Notes: generated from the sequence alone by a model not told the origin. Numbered from the stretch's first letter, positions 1 to 10,991 are shown. The stretch: 64,000 bases of DNA from an uncultured Cocleimonas sp. (GCF_947495625.1 NZ_CANLZW010000008.1:62001-126000); one strand, 5' to 3'. Numbers and translations are program-made.

Positions 1-541
1 TACCGCTACCAAATTCAAATGACCCTGTTGAACTATTTTTTCTATTTCTAATAATTCGATCATATTCCGTTAAAGCGCCATATAATTGAATTGTAGCGTA
101 GTTATAATGTGATGCTTTATAACCACCTAAGTATGAAGAGTTTTTTGAATTATTTAGATTTTTATATCGTGCGGCATCAAGTATTTCATTACTGTTAGGG
201 ATGTGTGAAATTCTTATTGGTCCACCTATGCGAGTAATCAAACCAAGTGTCATATCTGTGAAATTATTTGGTATTTCACTATCTGGATAAGCACTTGATG
301 AGATATTTGTTGCATCTTTTACATCAATTACTGCTAATTTTAATGGGGCAACATTATTGCCATTAGTGCGATAGGTAGAGAGCATGTCTCCAAAACAACC
401 AAGGTAGTTAGTCGCTCTTGTTTTGGTGTCTGTGGGATATTCAAGGTGCTTGCTAAACTCATTTTGAATATTTGAAGTTGAGCAAGAGCTAATCAAGGCT
501 GTGAAACTCAGAATAGTTATTTTTTTTCTCCACTCTTTCAT
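1..541 (-). CDS. CsgG/HfaB-like lipoprotein, partial
   Basis: The reading frame starts with ATG at 541 and runs off the left edge of the window, so only about 180 N-terminal residues are visible. The protein begins with a basic n-region and hydrophobic stretch ending in a lipobox (ISSC at about residue 20), so it is probably an outer-membrane lipoprotein. The following segment has a beta strand (LKLAVIDVKD) and later a LYGALTEYD-like strand, a pattern typical of the CsgG/HfaB secretion-channel family. It is the third gene of a minus-strand cluster with two small exported proteins, which fits a curli- or holdfast-like export system. The family call rests on pattern memory only and the C-terminal half is missing. 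Confidence 0.5.
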   Translation of the reverse strand, partial: MKEWRKKITILSFTALISSCSTSNIQNEFSKHLEYPTDTKTRATNYLGCFGDMLSTYRTNGNNVAPLKLAVIDVKDATNISSSAYPDSEIPNNFTDMTLGLITRIGGPIRISHIPNSNEILDAARYKNLNNSKNSSYLGGYKASHYNYATIQLYGALTEYDRIIRNRKNSSTGSFEFGSG

Positions 542-600
542 AATCATATCCTTAAATATTATTTTTATAGTTCTATTTGTTTGTTAAGTAACTAAAAACG

Positions 601-1038
601 CTATCGTTGAATAGCAATAGAGTCGCCTTCGTTTTGATTTAAAATAATAATGGTGTTGGCAGTTGTTCCTGGGGGGATTATTACTGATCCAGCAGATGCG
701 CCTTCTACACCAGAGTTGTTGGTAAAAACAGTAGTATCTTGTAAAAGGCCTTCAACTGTGTCAGTTATCTCACCTACTTCTCTGACTGTTTTTCTTCCGT
801 TATTAATAATGTGGGCCAATAGGAAATCTACATTGAAAATGCTACTGTCGATACGAGAATCAAACTCATTCAATGGTAGCTTTAATGATGGTGCATCAAA
901 TCTATTCGCATAAGCAATATTAAAAGAATTGCTAATTACAAAAAAAAGTGTATAGACTGTAAAGATGCTGATCTTTGAAATCTTAAATATCTTAGAAAGC
1001 ATTATACTTTTCATAAAAAAATATATCTTAGAGTTCAT
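601..1038 (-). CDS. Small exported protein of unknown function
   Basis: A 145-residue protein with a long hydrophobic N-terminus ending in AYA near residue 45, a plausible signal-peptidase I site. The mature part of about 100 residues is polar and has a late segment rich in Gly, Asn, Thr and Ile without cysteines. Several in-frame ATG codons (residues 1, 9 and 13) make the start uncertain. It lies between a small secreted Gly/Asn/Ala-rich protein and a CsgG-like lipoprotein, with gaps of about 55-60 bases, so the three probably form one operon. It could be a secreted fibre subunit or an accessory; I do not recognise the family. Confidence 0.55.
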   Translation of the reverse strand: MNSKIYFFMKSIMLSKIFKISKISIFTVYTLFFVISNSFNIAYANRFDAPSLKLPLNEFDSRIDSSIFNVDFLLAHIINNGRKTVREVGEITDTVEGLLQDTTVFTNNSGVEGASAGSVIIPPGTTANTIIILNQNEGDSIAIQR

Positions 1039-1092
1039 TACCCAAGCTCCTTTATTGCCTATACACTATTTTTTAGGGCTAGCTAAATTAAA

Positions 1093-1434
1093 CTAATTAC
1101 TGTATCCACCTACGTGAATAGAGCCCGCTGTTGCCGCACCAACTGCTATAGCACCATTACTCGTGTTACTTACTGAATCGAAATCACACGCACAATTTTC
1201 TAAATATATTGAGCCCGCGACGGCACGTTCACCAGATGTAGTAATTGTGAAACCACCTAAACCATTTGCGCTACCTGTACTAGAGCCAATAGCTAAAGCA
1301 TTGGTAGAATTATTGGTTAGAGTTGCTCCTTTATGAGGCATTGGCTTAGGACCGTTTGGTTTTCCTCCCGTAGCAAATGCTGCTGTTGATGTAAACGCTA
1401 TAACTACTGCTGCTGTTAATAATTGAATTTTCAT
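1093..1434 (-). CDS. Small secreted Gly/Asn/Ala-rich protein, possible fibre subunit
   Basis: I chose ATG at 1434 (113 residues) because a GAGGG ribosome-binding site sits just before it; the upstream in-frame GTG overlaps that site. The protein has a clear signal peptide ending in AFA near residue 22. The mature part holds repeated Asn/Ser-Ala-Ile/Val-Gly-Gly stretches (for example NALAIGSS and GAIAVGAA) around a Cys pair in ENCACD. Regular Gly/Ala/Asn spacing and its place at the head of an operon ending in a CsgG-like lipoprotein suggest a curlin- or HfaA-like secreted subunit. The function is inferred. Confidence 0.5.
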   Translation of the reverse strand: MKIQLLTAAVVIAFTSTAAFATGGKPNGPKPMPHKGATLTNNSTNALAIGSSTGSANGLGGFTITTSGERAVAGSIYLENCACDFDSVSNTSNGAIAVGAATAGSIHVGGYSN

Positions 1435-1751
1435 AATAATTTCCCTCACAAAATAAATTTAAAATTCAAAAGTAAACAATAATGATTTCCTTCATGTGAA
1501 CTGTTTACTTTTATCTTACGATTTAAAGAAAAAATGAACCTTTTTCCTCAACCGCAGACAAACTATATTCTTACTTATCAATATAGTTAATAGGCCATTA
1601 GGTTTAATACTAATGTACTAGTACATTTAGGTATGCTTATAACTTACAATTAAAAGTTATTAATGTTTAATAAAAACAGTTAGTTAGGGATTTAATTGTT
1701 ACTTGCATTGTTTCTGTAAATAAGTTTTCACTAAGTTTTATCTTATAATTT

Positions 1752-1767
1752 TGTGACATATTTCACA
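1752..1767. promoter_or_regulatory. CRP/Vfr-type binding site
   Basis: TGTGA, six bases, then TCACA: an exact match to the symmetric CRP core. It lies in the 573-base AT-rich gap between the divergent secreted-protein operon (start 1434) and sdaA (start 2008), 241 bases from the sdaA start and 318 from the other. Either could be controlled. Apart from this site and the G-rich repeat at 1898 I see nothing else definite in the gap. Confidence 0.5.
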
Positions 1768-1897
1768 TTATCAGTTGTTGTTTTTGTCTTTGTTTTCTCA
1801 ATATGGCTATTTTTATAGGGTAACCTCACGCTTTTAATTTAACTTTTTTGCTTTTTTAAACATTTATTTATAAATATATAATTAAAAATGTGGCTAA

Positions 1898-1910
1898 AAG
1901 TAGGGGGGTG
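1898..1910 (+). repeat. AAGTAGGGGGGTG repeat, copy 1
   Basis: Exact 13-mer, GTGAC subtype, about 100 bases upstream of sdaA. On the complementary strand the core is followed after 11 bases by a T5 run. Together with copy 2 it brackets sdaA in inverted orientation. Confidence 0.9.
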
Positions 1911-2007
1911 ACTATTTTTAATAACTATTCATGTTAAAAATCATTTTTTGGCATATATTAGTCTCTTATATTTAAATCACTCATTTCAAATCATATAGAG
2001 TCACTTC

Positions 2008-3420
2008 ATGGCTATTAGTATCTTCGATTTATTCAAAATTGGTATTGGACCTTCCAGTTCTCACACTGTTGGGCCTATGGTTGCGGCTAAAACTTTTCTT
2101 GATGGTTTAGAGAAGAAGGGTAATTTAGGTGCTGTCGCTAGTATTTCTGTTGACCTTTATGGTTCACTCGGTGCTACTGGCAAAGGACATGGGAGTGGTA
2201 AAGCGGTTCTATTAGGCTTGATGGGTGAAAAACCTGATGAAGTCGATGTGGATAAAGTGCCTGCTATTTTTAATCAAATACTCGAATCTAAAAAAATAAA
2301 ATTAGGGGGTTCTAAAGAAATTGATTTTGATTACGAGGTAGATATTACCTTTCATAGAAAGAGGTCATTACCTTTTCACGCCAATGGAATGATGTTGACT
2401 GCGTGTGATACGCATGATGAGATATTGTTGGAAAAAATATATTACTCTGTCGGGGGTGGATTCGTCGTTGATGATAGCGAGAGAGATCAAGCTACATCAC
2501 CGATAAAACAAAACGATACTGTTTTACCCTATTCATTTACTACAGGTGATGAATTACTCGCACTGTGTAAAAAAGAAAAACTTTCCATTAGTGAAATCAT
2601 GTTACGCAATGAATGTGTTTGGTTGCCCGAAGCAGAAGTGCGCGAGAAATTATTAAAAATCTGGAAAGTCATGCAGGAATGTGTAGAAGCAGGCTGCAAG
2701 AATACAGGTATCTTACCTGGTGGTTTGAAAGTTAAAAGGCGTGCTGCTGAATTGTGCCATTCTTTAGAAAACAAACTCACTAACGAACAATATAATCAAG
2801 GCAGTATGGATTGGGTGAATTTATTCGCTTTAGCGGTGAATGAAGAAAATGCTGCAGGTGGGCGTGTTGTGACTGCGCCTACTAATGGTGCTGCTGGTAT
2901 TATTCCGGCCTTAATTCATTATTATGTACATTTCTGTCGTGCTTATAAGCGTGATGGTGAAGATGGAATCATTAGATTCTTATTAACGGCAGCTGCTATA
3001 GGCATCATTATAAAAGAAAATGCATCAATCTCTGGTGCAGAAGTCGGTTGCCAGGGTGAGATCGGTTCTGCTTGTGCAATGGCTGCGGCTGGTTTAACCG
3101 AAGTTTTAGGCGGTACGCCTGAGCAAATTGAAAATGCCGCTGAAATAGGTATCGAACACAATTTGGGCTTAACCTGTGATCCTATTGGTGGTTTGGTGCA
3201 AGTTCCGTGTATCGAGCGTAATGCAATGGGGTCTGTGAAGGCAATTAATGCATCAAGAATGTCTTTAAGAGGCACGGGCGAGCATTTTGTTTCGTTTGAT
3301 AAAGCAGTCGCTACCATGCGTGAAACCGGTAAAGATATGCGTTCTAAGTATAAGGAAACATCACGCGGTGGATTGGCGATTCAGGTTATTGAAGTGCCCG
3401 TTAATATTGTTGAGTGTTAA
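2008..3420 (+). CDS. sdaA: L-serine dehydratase, single-chain iron-sulfur type
   Basis: Deaminates L-serine to pyruvate and ammonia in the cytoplasm, using a 4Fe-4S cluster. The 470-residue length is close to the usual 450-460. The N-terminus has the [12 protein letters not shown] signature of the beta domain; the alpha domain has the three cluster cysteines in the VGCQG, LTCDP and VPCIER contexts near residues 350-400. The start is ATG with the canonical [11 protein letters not shown] beginning. It stands alone, bracketed by repeat copies 1 and 2, and a CRP-type site lies 241 bases upstream, suggesting carbon-responsive control. It connects to the gcvTHP operon in this window through serine/glycine metabolism. 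Confidence 0.95.
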   Translation: MAISIFDLFKIGIGPSSSHTVGPMVAAKTFLDGLEKKGNLGAVASISVDLYGSLGATGKGHGSGKAVLLGLMGEKPDEVDVDKVPAIFNQILESKKIKLGGSKEIDFDYEVDITFHRKRSLPFHANGMMLTACDTHDEILLEKIYYSVGGGFVVDDSERDQATSPIKQNDTVLPYSFTTGDELLALCKKEKLSISEIMLRNECVWLPEAEVREKLLKIWKVMQECVEAGCKNTGILPGGLKVKRRAAELCHSLENKLTNEQYNQGSMDWVNLFALAVNEENAAGGRVVTAPTNGAAGIIPALIHYYVHFCRAYKRDGEDGIIRFLLTAAAIGIIIKENASISGAEVGCQGEIGSACAMAAAGLTEVLGGTPEQIENAAEIGIEHNLGLTCDPIGGLVQVPCIERNAMGSVKAINASRMSLRGTGEHFVSFDKAVATMRETGKDMRSKYKETSRGGLAIQVIEVPVNIVEC

Positions 3421-3476
3421 TGCAGGAAATTGTTTATTAAATACCTTAGAAAATATTAAACAGATATTAATAAAGT

Positions 3477-3489
3477 CACCCCCCTACTT
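3477..3489 (-). repeat. AAGTAGGGGGGTG repeat, copy 2
   Basis: Exact 13-mer on the minus strand, GTGAC subtype, between convergent sdaA and aat. On the plus strand the C-rich form is followed by TATAGGGCA and T6, so it could act as a terminator for sdaA: a short CCC/GGG stem followed by T's. Confidence 0.9.
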
Positions 3490-3501
3490 ATAGGGCATTT
3501 T

Positions 3502-4266
3502 TTATAGAGATTCAGTTGGGTCCCAGCGGGATAGATCGATATCCTCAACGAAATCCCAATGGGGTTGCTCGAAGGCTCGGCTTGTTTTAAGTATCTGTAA
3601 ATATTGTTTTCTTGGGATATCTATCGCGCCCATGCTGCTTAGATGTGAGTTCGCAATTTGGCAATCAATCACCGAATAACCCCAATGCTTAATATGCCAG
3701 GCGAGTGCTACAAAGGCGATTTTGGATACATCGCGTTCTCTACTGAACATTGATTCGCCGCTGAATACGCCGCCAGAGGCAACGCCATAAAGTCCACCGA
3801 CTAATTCTTCTTTGTTATTCCATATTTCAACACTATGGGCAATACCTTGTTCGAATAAGCGTTGATAGGCATCATGCATTTCATTGGTTATCCATGTGCC
3901 TCCTGAGAGTGCTCTTGGCGCTGCGCAAGCTTTAACGACAGAAGAGAAGTCGGTATCAAATCTAATTGAATAGCCGCTATTTAGATTTTTTCTTATGGAT
4001 TTTCTAAGGCTTCTACTTATTTTGATACGTTCTGGAAATAACACGGCGCGTGGGTCAGGACACCACCAATATATCGGTTCATCGGGGTTAAACCACGGAA
4101 AAATCCCGGATTTATAGGCGTTGATCAAGCGGGTAGGGGAGAGGTCTCCACCAAAAGCTAGTAAGCCATTGGGTTCATCCCAAGCCATTTCCACAGGTGG
4201 AAATGGCTCATCACTGGCGTGAGGATCAAGTAGAACTAAAGAAGAAGATGATTTTTCTGAAGCCAT
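3502..4266 (-). CDS. aat: Leucyl/phenylalanyl-tRNA-protein transferase
   Basis: Adds Leu or Phe from aminoacyl-tRNA to proteins with N-terminal Arg or Lys, marking them for ClpS-ClpAP degradation. At 254 residues it is slightly longer than the E. coli enzyme because of an N-terminal extension of about 20 residues. Family signatures visible are GLLAFGGDL, the GIFPWF motif, WWCPDPRAVL, GGTWIT and the GGLYGV...FSGESMFS core. It is 26 bases downstream of trxB on the same strand, probably one operon. Its partners clpS and clpA are about 21 kb away in this window. Confidence 0.95.
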   Translation of the reverse strand: MASEKSSSSLVLLDPHASDEPFPPVEMAWDEPNGLLAFGGDLSPTRLINAYKSGIFPWFNPDEPIYWWCPDPRAVLFPERIKISRSLRKSIRKNLNSGYSIRFDTDFSSVVKACAAPRALSGGTWITNEMHDAYQRLFEQGIAHSVEIWNNKEELVGGLYGVASGGVFSGESMFSRERDVSKIAFVALAWHIKHWGYSVIDCQIANSHLSSMGAIDIPRKQYLQILKTSRAFEQPHWDFVEDIDLSRWDPTESL

Positions 4267-4292
4267 GCTTTTTATCTATTCCGGGTGTTAGA

Positions 4293-5791
<1,499 letters not shown>

Positions 5792-8512
5792 TTGGCCACT
5801 AAAAAAGCGCCGTCTAAGCGAACTACAAGACGAAACACTAAGTCATCCACGCAATCAAATGAAGCTTCTGGTACAAATCAGGCTGTAGAGAAGGTCGCAT
5901 TAACTTCCAAGAAAAAAGGCAGTTTAAAACAAACCAGTATCTTTATCTTATCTGGTGTAACTGCTGTTATTTTGCTGGCTTTATTTAGCTATCATCCAGC
6001 AGACCCAGGATTGTTTGTTCATGATAGTAACGCCGTCATCCAGAACAAAGCGGGTTCATTCGGTGCTTATCTGGCAGATGTGTTATTTGGATTCTTCGGA
6101 TATTTATCTTATCTGGTGCCGATCGCGTTTCTAGTCTCTGCTTTTTTACTGTTTAGATCGTCTAAAGAAAGAAACAATGGCATCAATCTCGGTATTTCTG
6201 TATTTGGAGTGTTCCTCGCGTTAATCGCAGGTTGCGGTTTAGCTATCCTGCTATGGCCTGCAAGCAACCTTGCTTATGGTGCTGGTGGTCTGTTAGGTCA
6301 GGGAATTGCGCGTATATTCATGAAAACACTGGGTGATATCGGCGCTACCATGATCCTGTTTTCAGGTTTCATTGCGGGTGTCACATTATTTGCAGATATT
6401 CAGTGGCTGAAACTGATCGATAAAATTGGTGAAACCATACTTAGCACGATAGAGCTCTTTACTAGCAGTAGCCCAAATAAAGAGTCTTACGAGACTGGCA
6501 CTATCCCTATGTCATTCGAAGCGAATCTTGAGCCTCAGAAACAACCAACAAGCAATAGCGAATCAGCGAGTATTGCAGGTGCAATAGGTGCTGGTTTATC
6601 TGGCATGTTCTTATGGAAGAAATCTTCTACTGAAAATGAATCTGGCGTTGGTTTCAATCATCCACGCCTAGATCCATTGGATGATATGACTTCAGCAGAT
6701 ATAGAGCCTGAAAAGCCAAAGAAAACTAAAAAGAAACTTTTAGAGAAAGCTTTTAAAGGCAGAAAGCAGAGACAAGAGCCTGTTCTGGGTGTGCCTGACT
6801 ACATGACTAATGAAGATGATTATCATGAACAAGATGTACCTGTAGCCGGGTTAGATGATGTTATTACTGCGAAAAAAGTAGCACCTACGAGCAAGAAAGT
6901 AGCAAATCATGGAAACTCAAACCAAGGAACTGCTACTCAGAAAAATATCAAACCAGAGAATATTAACCAGGAAAAGACAAGTGCAATAAGAGTTGCGCCT
7001 TCTATTTCATTGGATAGAGCTATTACGCTTCCACCGATTAGTCTGTTGAACCCACCTCCACAGGGTCAGGGGCATTTCTCTAAAGAGCAAATTGAAACAC
7101 ATGCTAGAAATATCGTAGAAACTCTCGAACACTTCGGTGTTCGTGGTGTGCAGATTGATAGCTATTATCCTGGTCCAATCATTACTCGTTTTGAGTTGTT
7201 ATTACCACCAGGAACCAAGGTAAGTAAAATCAGTGGTCTTGCTCAAGATATGGCGCGAAGTATGTGTGTTTCTAGCATACGTATCGTTGAGGTTATCAAA
7301 GGTAAAACCACCATTGGTTTGGAGGTTCCAAACGATACGAGAGATCTTGTTGCAATCAGCGAAATTCTTGATTCGCATTTATTTAAAGAAGCTAAATCAC
7401 CATTAACGATGGTGCTTGGTAAAACAATTGCGGGTAAGCCTGCAATTGCTGATTTATCACGTATGCCTCACTTATTGATAGCTGGTACTACAGGTTCTGG
7501 TAAGTCGGTTGGTGTAAATGCAATGCTTATAAGCTTGCTATATAAGTCAACACCAGAAGAAGTCAAACTGATTATGATCGATCCTAAGATGCTTGAATTA
7601 AGCATCTACGAAGGGATTCCTCATCTATTGACACCTGTTGTTACCGATATGAAAGACGCGGCGAATAGCTTGCGTTGGGCTGTTGGTGAGATGGAGCGTC
7701 GTTATGCTTTGATGTCTCACCTTAAGGTAAGAAATATTGCAGGTTATAACGGTAAGATAAAAGAAGCGATGGATAGTGGTGAACCATTAACTGATCCTAC
7801 TTTCGATCCAACCATGCATGTTGATGTTCGTCCAAGTATCCTAGAGCAACTTCCATCAATCGTTATAGTTATCGACGAATTTGCCGATATGATGATGGTA
7901 GTAGGTAAAAAAGTTGAAGAGTTAATTGCACGTTTGGCACAAAAAGCACGTGCTGCAGGTATTCACTTGATACTTGCTACGCAGCGTCCATCTGTAGATG
8001 TAATTACCGGTTTGATCAAAGCTAATATTCCAACACGAATTGCATTTCAGGTTTCTACTCGAATAGATTCTCGTACCATTCTTGATCAGGGTGGTGCTGA
8101 ATCATTACTGGGTCATGGTGATATGTTGTATCTTCCACCAGGCACTGGATTGCCTCAGCGCGTCCACGGAGCTTTCGTTGATGATAGTGAAGTTGAAGAT
8201 GTGGTTGCTTATTGGAAGCTCCAAGGGGAACCTCAGTACATAGAAGATGTCATACAAGAAACGGGATCATCAGATGCGATTCCAGGATTGGAGCCTTTGG
8301 CTGAATCAGAAACAGACGCGCTTTATGATCAAGCTGTTGCAATTGTTACTGAATCACGAAGAGCCTCAATCTCTTATGTGCAACGTCGCCTGAAGGTAGG
8401 TTACAACCGCGCCGCATCAATGATCGAAGACATGGAAGCAGCAGGGGTAGTAAGCGCAGTTCAATCAAATGGAACGCGTGAAGTACTCGCTCCTGAACCT
8501 CCTAAAGATTAA
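5792..8512 (+). CDS. ftsK: DNA translocase FtsK
   Basis: Septum-anchored hexameric motor that pumps DNA toward dif and activates XerCD during division. The 906-residue protein has a Lys/Arg-rich N-terminus, four hydrophobic membrane segments between about residues 45 and 210, a variable polar linker to about 400, then the RecA-like motor with Walker A GTTGSGKSVG (near 570) and Walker B IVVIDEFADMM (near 690). It ends in a winged-helix gamma domain with the ISYVQRRLKVGYNRAA motif that reads KOPS. The start is probably TTG at 5792, as no in-frame ATG gives the basic N-terminus. Its partner xerD is also in this window. lolA follows 18 bases later. Confidence 0.95.
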   Translation: MATKKAPSKRTTRRNTKSSTQSNEASGTNQAVEKVALTSKKKGSLKQTSIFILSGVTAVILLALFSYHPADPGLFVHDSNAVIQNKAGSFGAYLADVLFGFFGYLSYLVPIAFLVSAFLLFRSSKERNNGINLGISVFGVFLALIAGCGLAILLWPASNLAYGAGGLLGQGIARIFMKTLGDIGATMILFSGFIAGVTLFADIQWLKLIDKIGETILSTIELFTSSSPNKESYETGTIPMSFEANLEPQKQPTSNSESASIAGAIGAGLSGMFLWKKSSTENESGVGFNHPRLDPLDDMTSADIEPEKPKKTKKKLLEKAFKGRKQRQEPVLGVPDYMTNEDDYHEQDVPVAGLDDVITAKKVAPTSKKVANHGNSNQGTATQKNIKPENINQEKTSAIRVAPSISLDRAITLPPISLLNPPPQGQGHFSKEQIETHARNIVETLEHFGVRGVQIDSYYPGPIITRFELLLPPGTKVSKISGLAQDMARSMCVSSIRIVEVIKGKTTIGLEVPNDTRDLVAISEILDSHLFKEAKSPLTMVLGKTIAGKPAIADLSRMPHLLIAGTTGSGKSVGVNAMLISLLYKSTPEEVKLIMIDPKMLELSIYEGIPHLLTPVVTDMKDAANSLRWAVGEMERRYALMSHLKVRNIAGYNGKIKEAMDSGEPLTDPTFDPTMHVDVRPSILEQLPSIVIVIDEFADMMMVVGKKVEELIARLAQKARAAGIHLILATQRPSVDVITGLIKANIPTRIAFQVSTRIDSRTILDQGGAESLLGHGDMLYLPPGTGLPQRVHGAFVDDSEVEDVVAYWKLQGEPQYIEDVIQETGSSDAIPGLEPLAESETDALYDQAVAIVTESRRASISYVQRRLKVGYNRAASMIEDMEAAGVVSAVQSNGTREVLAPEPPKD

Positions 8513-8530
8513 GAGACAGAGACATTGTTT

Positions 8531-9193
8531 ATGATTAATTCGTTACTAAGTAACAAAGTTAAATTGACGTTTGCAGCAACTTTGCTAGTAGCATCAACAA
8601 CAGTAGTTACATCAGTAAGTGCAGCAACTAGCGAAGCACGAGCTCGTTTAAATAACTTTTTTACAGGTGTATCCAGCTTAGAAGGAAGCTTTACTCAGCA
8701 GGTGTACAGTAAAAAGGGCAAAGTGATTCAAAATTCTACGGGACTTATTTCAATGAGTCGTCCGGGGAAATTCCGCTGGGTATACAAAACACCAGATCCA
8801 CAAGTCATTGTAGGTGATGGCAAAAATATCTGGGTTTATGACGAAGACCTGGAGCAAGTTACCATCAAACCTATGACACAGGCTATGTCCAGTGCGCCTA
8901 TTGCTATCCTTACGCGTAAACAAAGCCCTGATGCTCAATTTGTAGTGCAGCCAATTAAAGGTGGCGGAGGTTTAGACTGGTTTCAATTAACACCAAGAAA
9001 ACAAAGTAAAGATTTTCGTTATATTGAAATTGGTATAGATAAGAGCGGTGGAATGCGCCAAATGGTTATGCATGATCAACTTGGGCAAAAAACCGTGGTT
9101 CAGCTAAATGCCAAAATCAATGTGCCTATAAATGGGAGTACATTCTATTTTAAGATTCCACAAGGCGTTGATGTGATTGGAAAAGCTATCTAA
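8531..9193 (+). CDS. lolA: Outer-membrane lipoprotein carrier protein LolA
   Basis: Periplasmic chaperone that moves lipoproteins from LolCDE to LolB. ATG at 8531 gives 220 residues with a signal peptide ending in VSA near residue 31; an upstream in-frame TTG at 8525 is less likely. The mature protein has the LolA core: FTQ near the start, GKFRWVY, and IVGDGKNIWVYDEDLEQVT. Its position 18 bases after ftsK is conserved in gammaproteobacteria and indicates co-transcription. A hairpin at 9194-9230 probably marks the transcript end. Confidence 0.93.
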   Translation: MINSLLSNKVKLTFAATLLVASTTVVTSVSAATSEARARLNNFFTGVSSLEGSFTQQVYSKKGKVIQNSTGLISMSRPGKFRWVYKTPDPQVIVGDGKNIWVYDEDLEQVTIKPMTQAMSSAPIAILTRKQSPDAQFVVQPIKGGGGLDWFQLTPRKQSKDFRYIEIGIDKSGGMRQMVMHDQLGQKTVVQLNAKINVPINGSTFYFKIPQGVDVIGKAI

Positions 9194-9230
9194 TATTCAA
9201 TAGCTGGAATAATAATCCAGTTATTGAATA
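9194..9230 (+). terminator. Hairpin after lolA
   Basis: TATTCAATA-g-CTGGA pairs with TCCAG-t-TATTGAATA around a 7-base loop, directly after the lolA stop codon. It is a long stem with one mismatch but no real T-run, so the terminator role is probable rather than certain. Confidence 0.5.
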
Positions 9231-9317
9231 TAAAATAAATTACTTAACCAGTGCCAAACAAGAACTAAAAATAAGGCACTTAAAACTCAAGTCAACTTGA
9301 TAGGCATAGAAATTTGT

Positions 9318-10883
9318 ATGGGTAAAACATCTGTTCTCAAACCAGCAACTTTACTCAAAATAATGTGCAAGCTGACGATACCTATATTATTTCTCTTTTT
9401 ATCTGCTTGTGAAAAAGCTGAAGAACGCGTAACTGAGTCTACACAAAACTTCTGCTCTACTATTGTAAAAAAAGAAGTTGCTTCACTTTCGAAATTTTTA
9501 ACACCATTTGCCAAAAAAATGGAAAGCAGTACAGGGGTCTATGTATTAGAACAAGGTACTGAGGCGATGATGTCTAGGGCATGGTTAAGTGACCATGCAG
9601 AGTATACTATTGATGTACAGTATTTCATTTTTTCTGCTGATAATATTGGTTTAATCGCTACTGATTATCTTGTGAGAGCCGCAGAAAGAGGCGTAAAAGT
9701 TAGGATTCTCGTTGATGACCTCATGGTCGATGCGAATGGTGATGAGCTATTAAAGCTGGCTGCACATGAAAATCTATCAATAAAAATTTATAACCCCATG
9801 GCTAATATTGGGAAAAACATTGCTCAAAAGTTATTTCATCTATCAACTGACTTCCATGGTTTTAATCAACGTATGCATAACAAAACCTTCACGGTTGATA
9901 GTAAGGTATCAATTACAGGTGGAAGAAATGTTGCCGATGAGTACTTTGGTTATGATCATGAATATAACTTTAGGGATCGTGATGTTCTATTGTTAGGAGG
10001 TATGATTCAAAACATTCAATCATCGTTTGATCAATTTTGGGACGATTCATTAAGTGTTGATATTGATAGATTAGTAAAGAGTAATGACACATTTAATAGC
10101 AATTTTAACGATTTGCATCAATACGCCTGTAACCCAGTTAATTTTGTTCCAAAAGTCCGAGAGATAATAAATAATCTTTCAGCTACTTTTAGTGAAATTC
10201 AAAGTGATGGAAAGTTTTACTGGGTTGATGGGGTTGAATATGTGTCTGACATACCGGGTAAAAACGATAGAAGAAAATATTTAGGGGGTAGTGGGATTTC
10301 AACCCAGCGTCTTATCTCTCTCGTTAAAAATGCCAAGAAATCGGTCATCATACAAACACCCTATCTAGTGACTACAGATTTAAGTCGGAACATATTTAAA
10401 GAGCTTATTCAAAAAGGGGTTGAAGTAAAAATACTGACAAACAGCTTAGCCTCAAACGATAATCTTGAAGCATTTAGTGGTTACCAGAGAGATAGAAAAA
10501 AACTGTTAAGCACGGGCGTGGAGATTTATGAATTTAAGCCTGACGCTAAGATCAGACAAAAAGTTATGTCAGGAGACATGCTTGGTCAATTAGATCGTAT
10601 GCCGATTTTCGGTTTACATGCTAAGTCGATGGTTATTGATGATGAAATTACAGTAATCGGTACATTTAATCTTGATCCTCGTAGCGCAAATTTGAATACC
10701 GAAAGCATTACCATCATTCCTTCGAAGGAAATCACTAGAGACGTTAAATCTGGTATGTTAGAAGAAATTAAGCCAGAAAACGCCTGGAGAATTACAACAG
10801 AATGGAATCCTGATGGTGAAGTCGATAAAGTTAAACAATTAAGAATTAAAATAAGAAGGGTTATTCCTAAGAATATTTTATAA
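9318..10883 (+). CDS. Phospholipase D family lipoprotein, ClsC-like
   Basis: Two HKD motifs define a PLD-superfamily enzyme: HNKTFTVD with the following SITGGRN near residue 195, and HAKSMVIDD with GTFNLDPRS near residue 435. The spacing and the FRDRDVLLLG segment resemble cardiolipin synthase C, which condenses phosphatidylglycerol with phosphatidylethanolamine. The N-terminus has a hydrophobic stretch ending in LSAC, a lipobox, so membrane anchoring is likely. Starts at 9318 and 9363 (beginning MCKLT, directly before the lipobox) are both plausible; neither has a strong ribosome-binding site. It follows ftsK-lolA but is separated by a hairpin, so it is probably its own unit. Confidence 0.8.
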   Translation: MGKTSVLKPATLLKIMCKLTIPILFLFLSACEKAEERVTESTQNFCSTIVKKEVASLSKFLTPFAKKMESSTGVYVLEQGTEAMMSRAWLSDHAEYTIDVQYFIFSADNIGLIATDYLVRAAERGVKVRILVDDLMVDANGDELLKLAAHENLSIKIYNPMANIGKNIAQKLFHLSTDFHGFNQRMHNKTFTVDSKVSITGGRNVADEYFGYDHEYNFRDRDVLLLGGMIQNIQSSFDQFWDDSLSVDIDRLVKSNDTFNSNFNDLHQYACNPVNFVPKVREIINNLSATFSEIQSDGKFYWVDGVEYVSDIPGKNDRRKYLGGSGISTQRLISLVKNAKKSVIIQTPYLVTTDLSRNIFKELIQKGVEVKILTNSLASNDNLEAFSGYQRDRKKLLSTGVEIYEFKPDAKIRQKVMSGDMLGQLDRMPIFGLHAKSMVIDDEITVIGTFNLDPRSANLNTESITIIPSKEITRDVKSGMLEEIKPENAWRITTEWNPDGEVDKVKQLRIKIRRVIPKNIL

Positions 10884-10978
10884 CTCACGTACTCTGGCCT
10901 CACATAGTTTGGTAAAGACAAGCTGATTCGATCTAAGAGATGAGATCGTCCTACTAAGTTATAAAAAAAACCTCATAA

Positions 10979-10991
10979 AAGTAGGGGGGTG
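10979..10991 (+). repeat. AAGTAGGGGGGTG repeat, copy 3
   Basis: Exact 13-mer, GTGTG subtype, in the 201-base gap between two co-directional genes. On the complementary strand it runs into ATGAGG and a T8 run. Confidence 0.9.

Noticed and set aside
1898-1910. The motif as a strong ribosome-binding site, as AGGGGGGTGA resembles the anti-16S sequence
   Set aside because: The copies upstream of genes are 43-155 bases from the start codons, and most copies are in convergent gaps with no start nearby.
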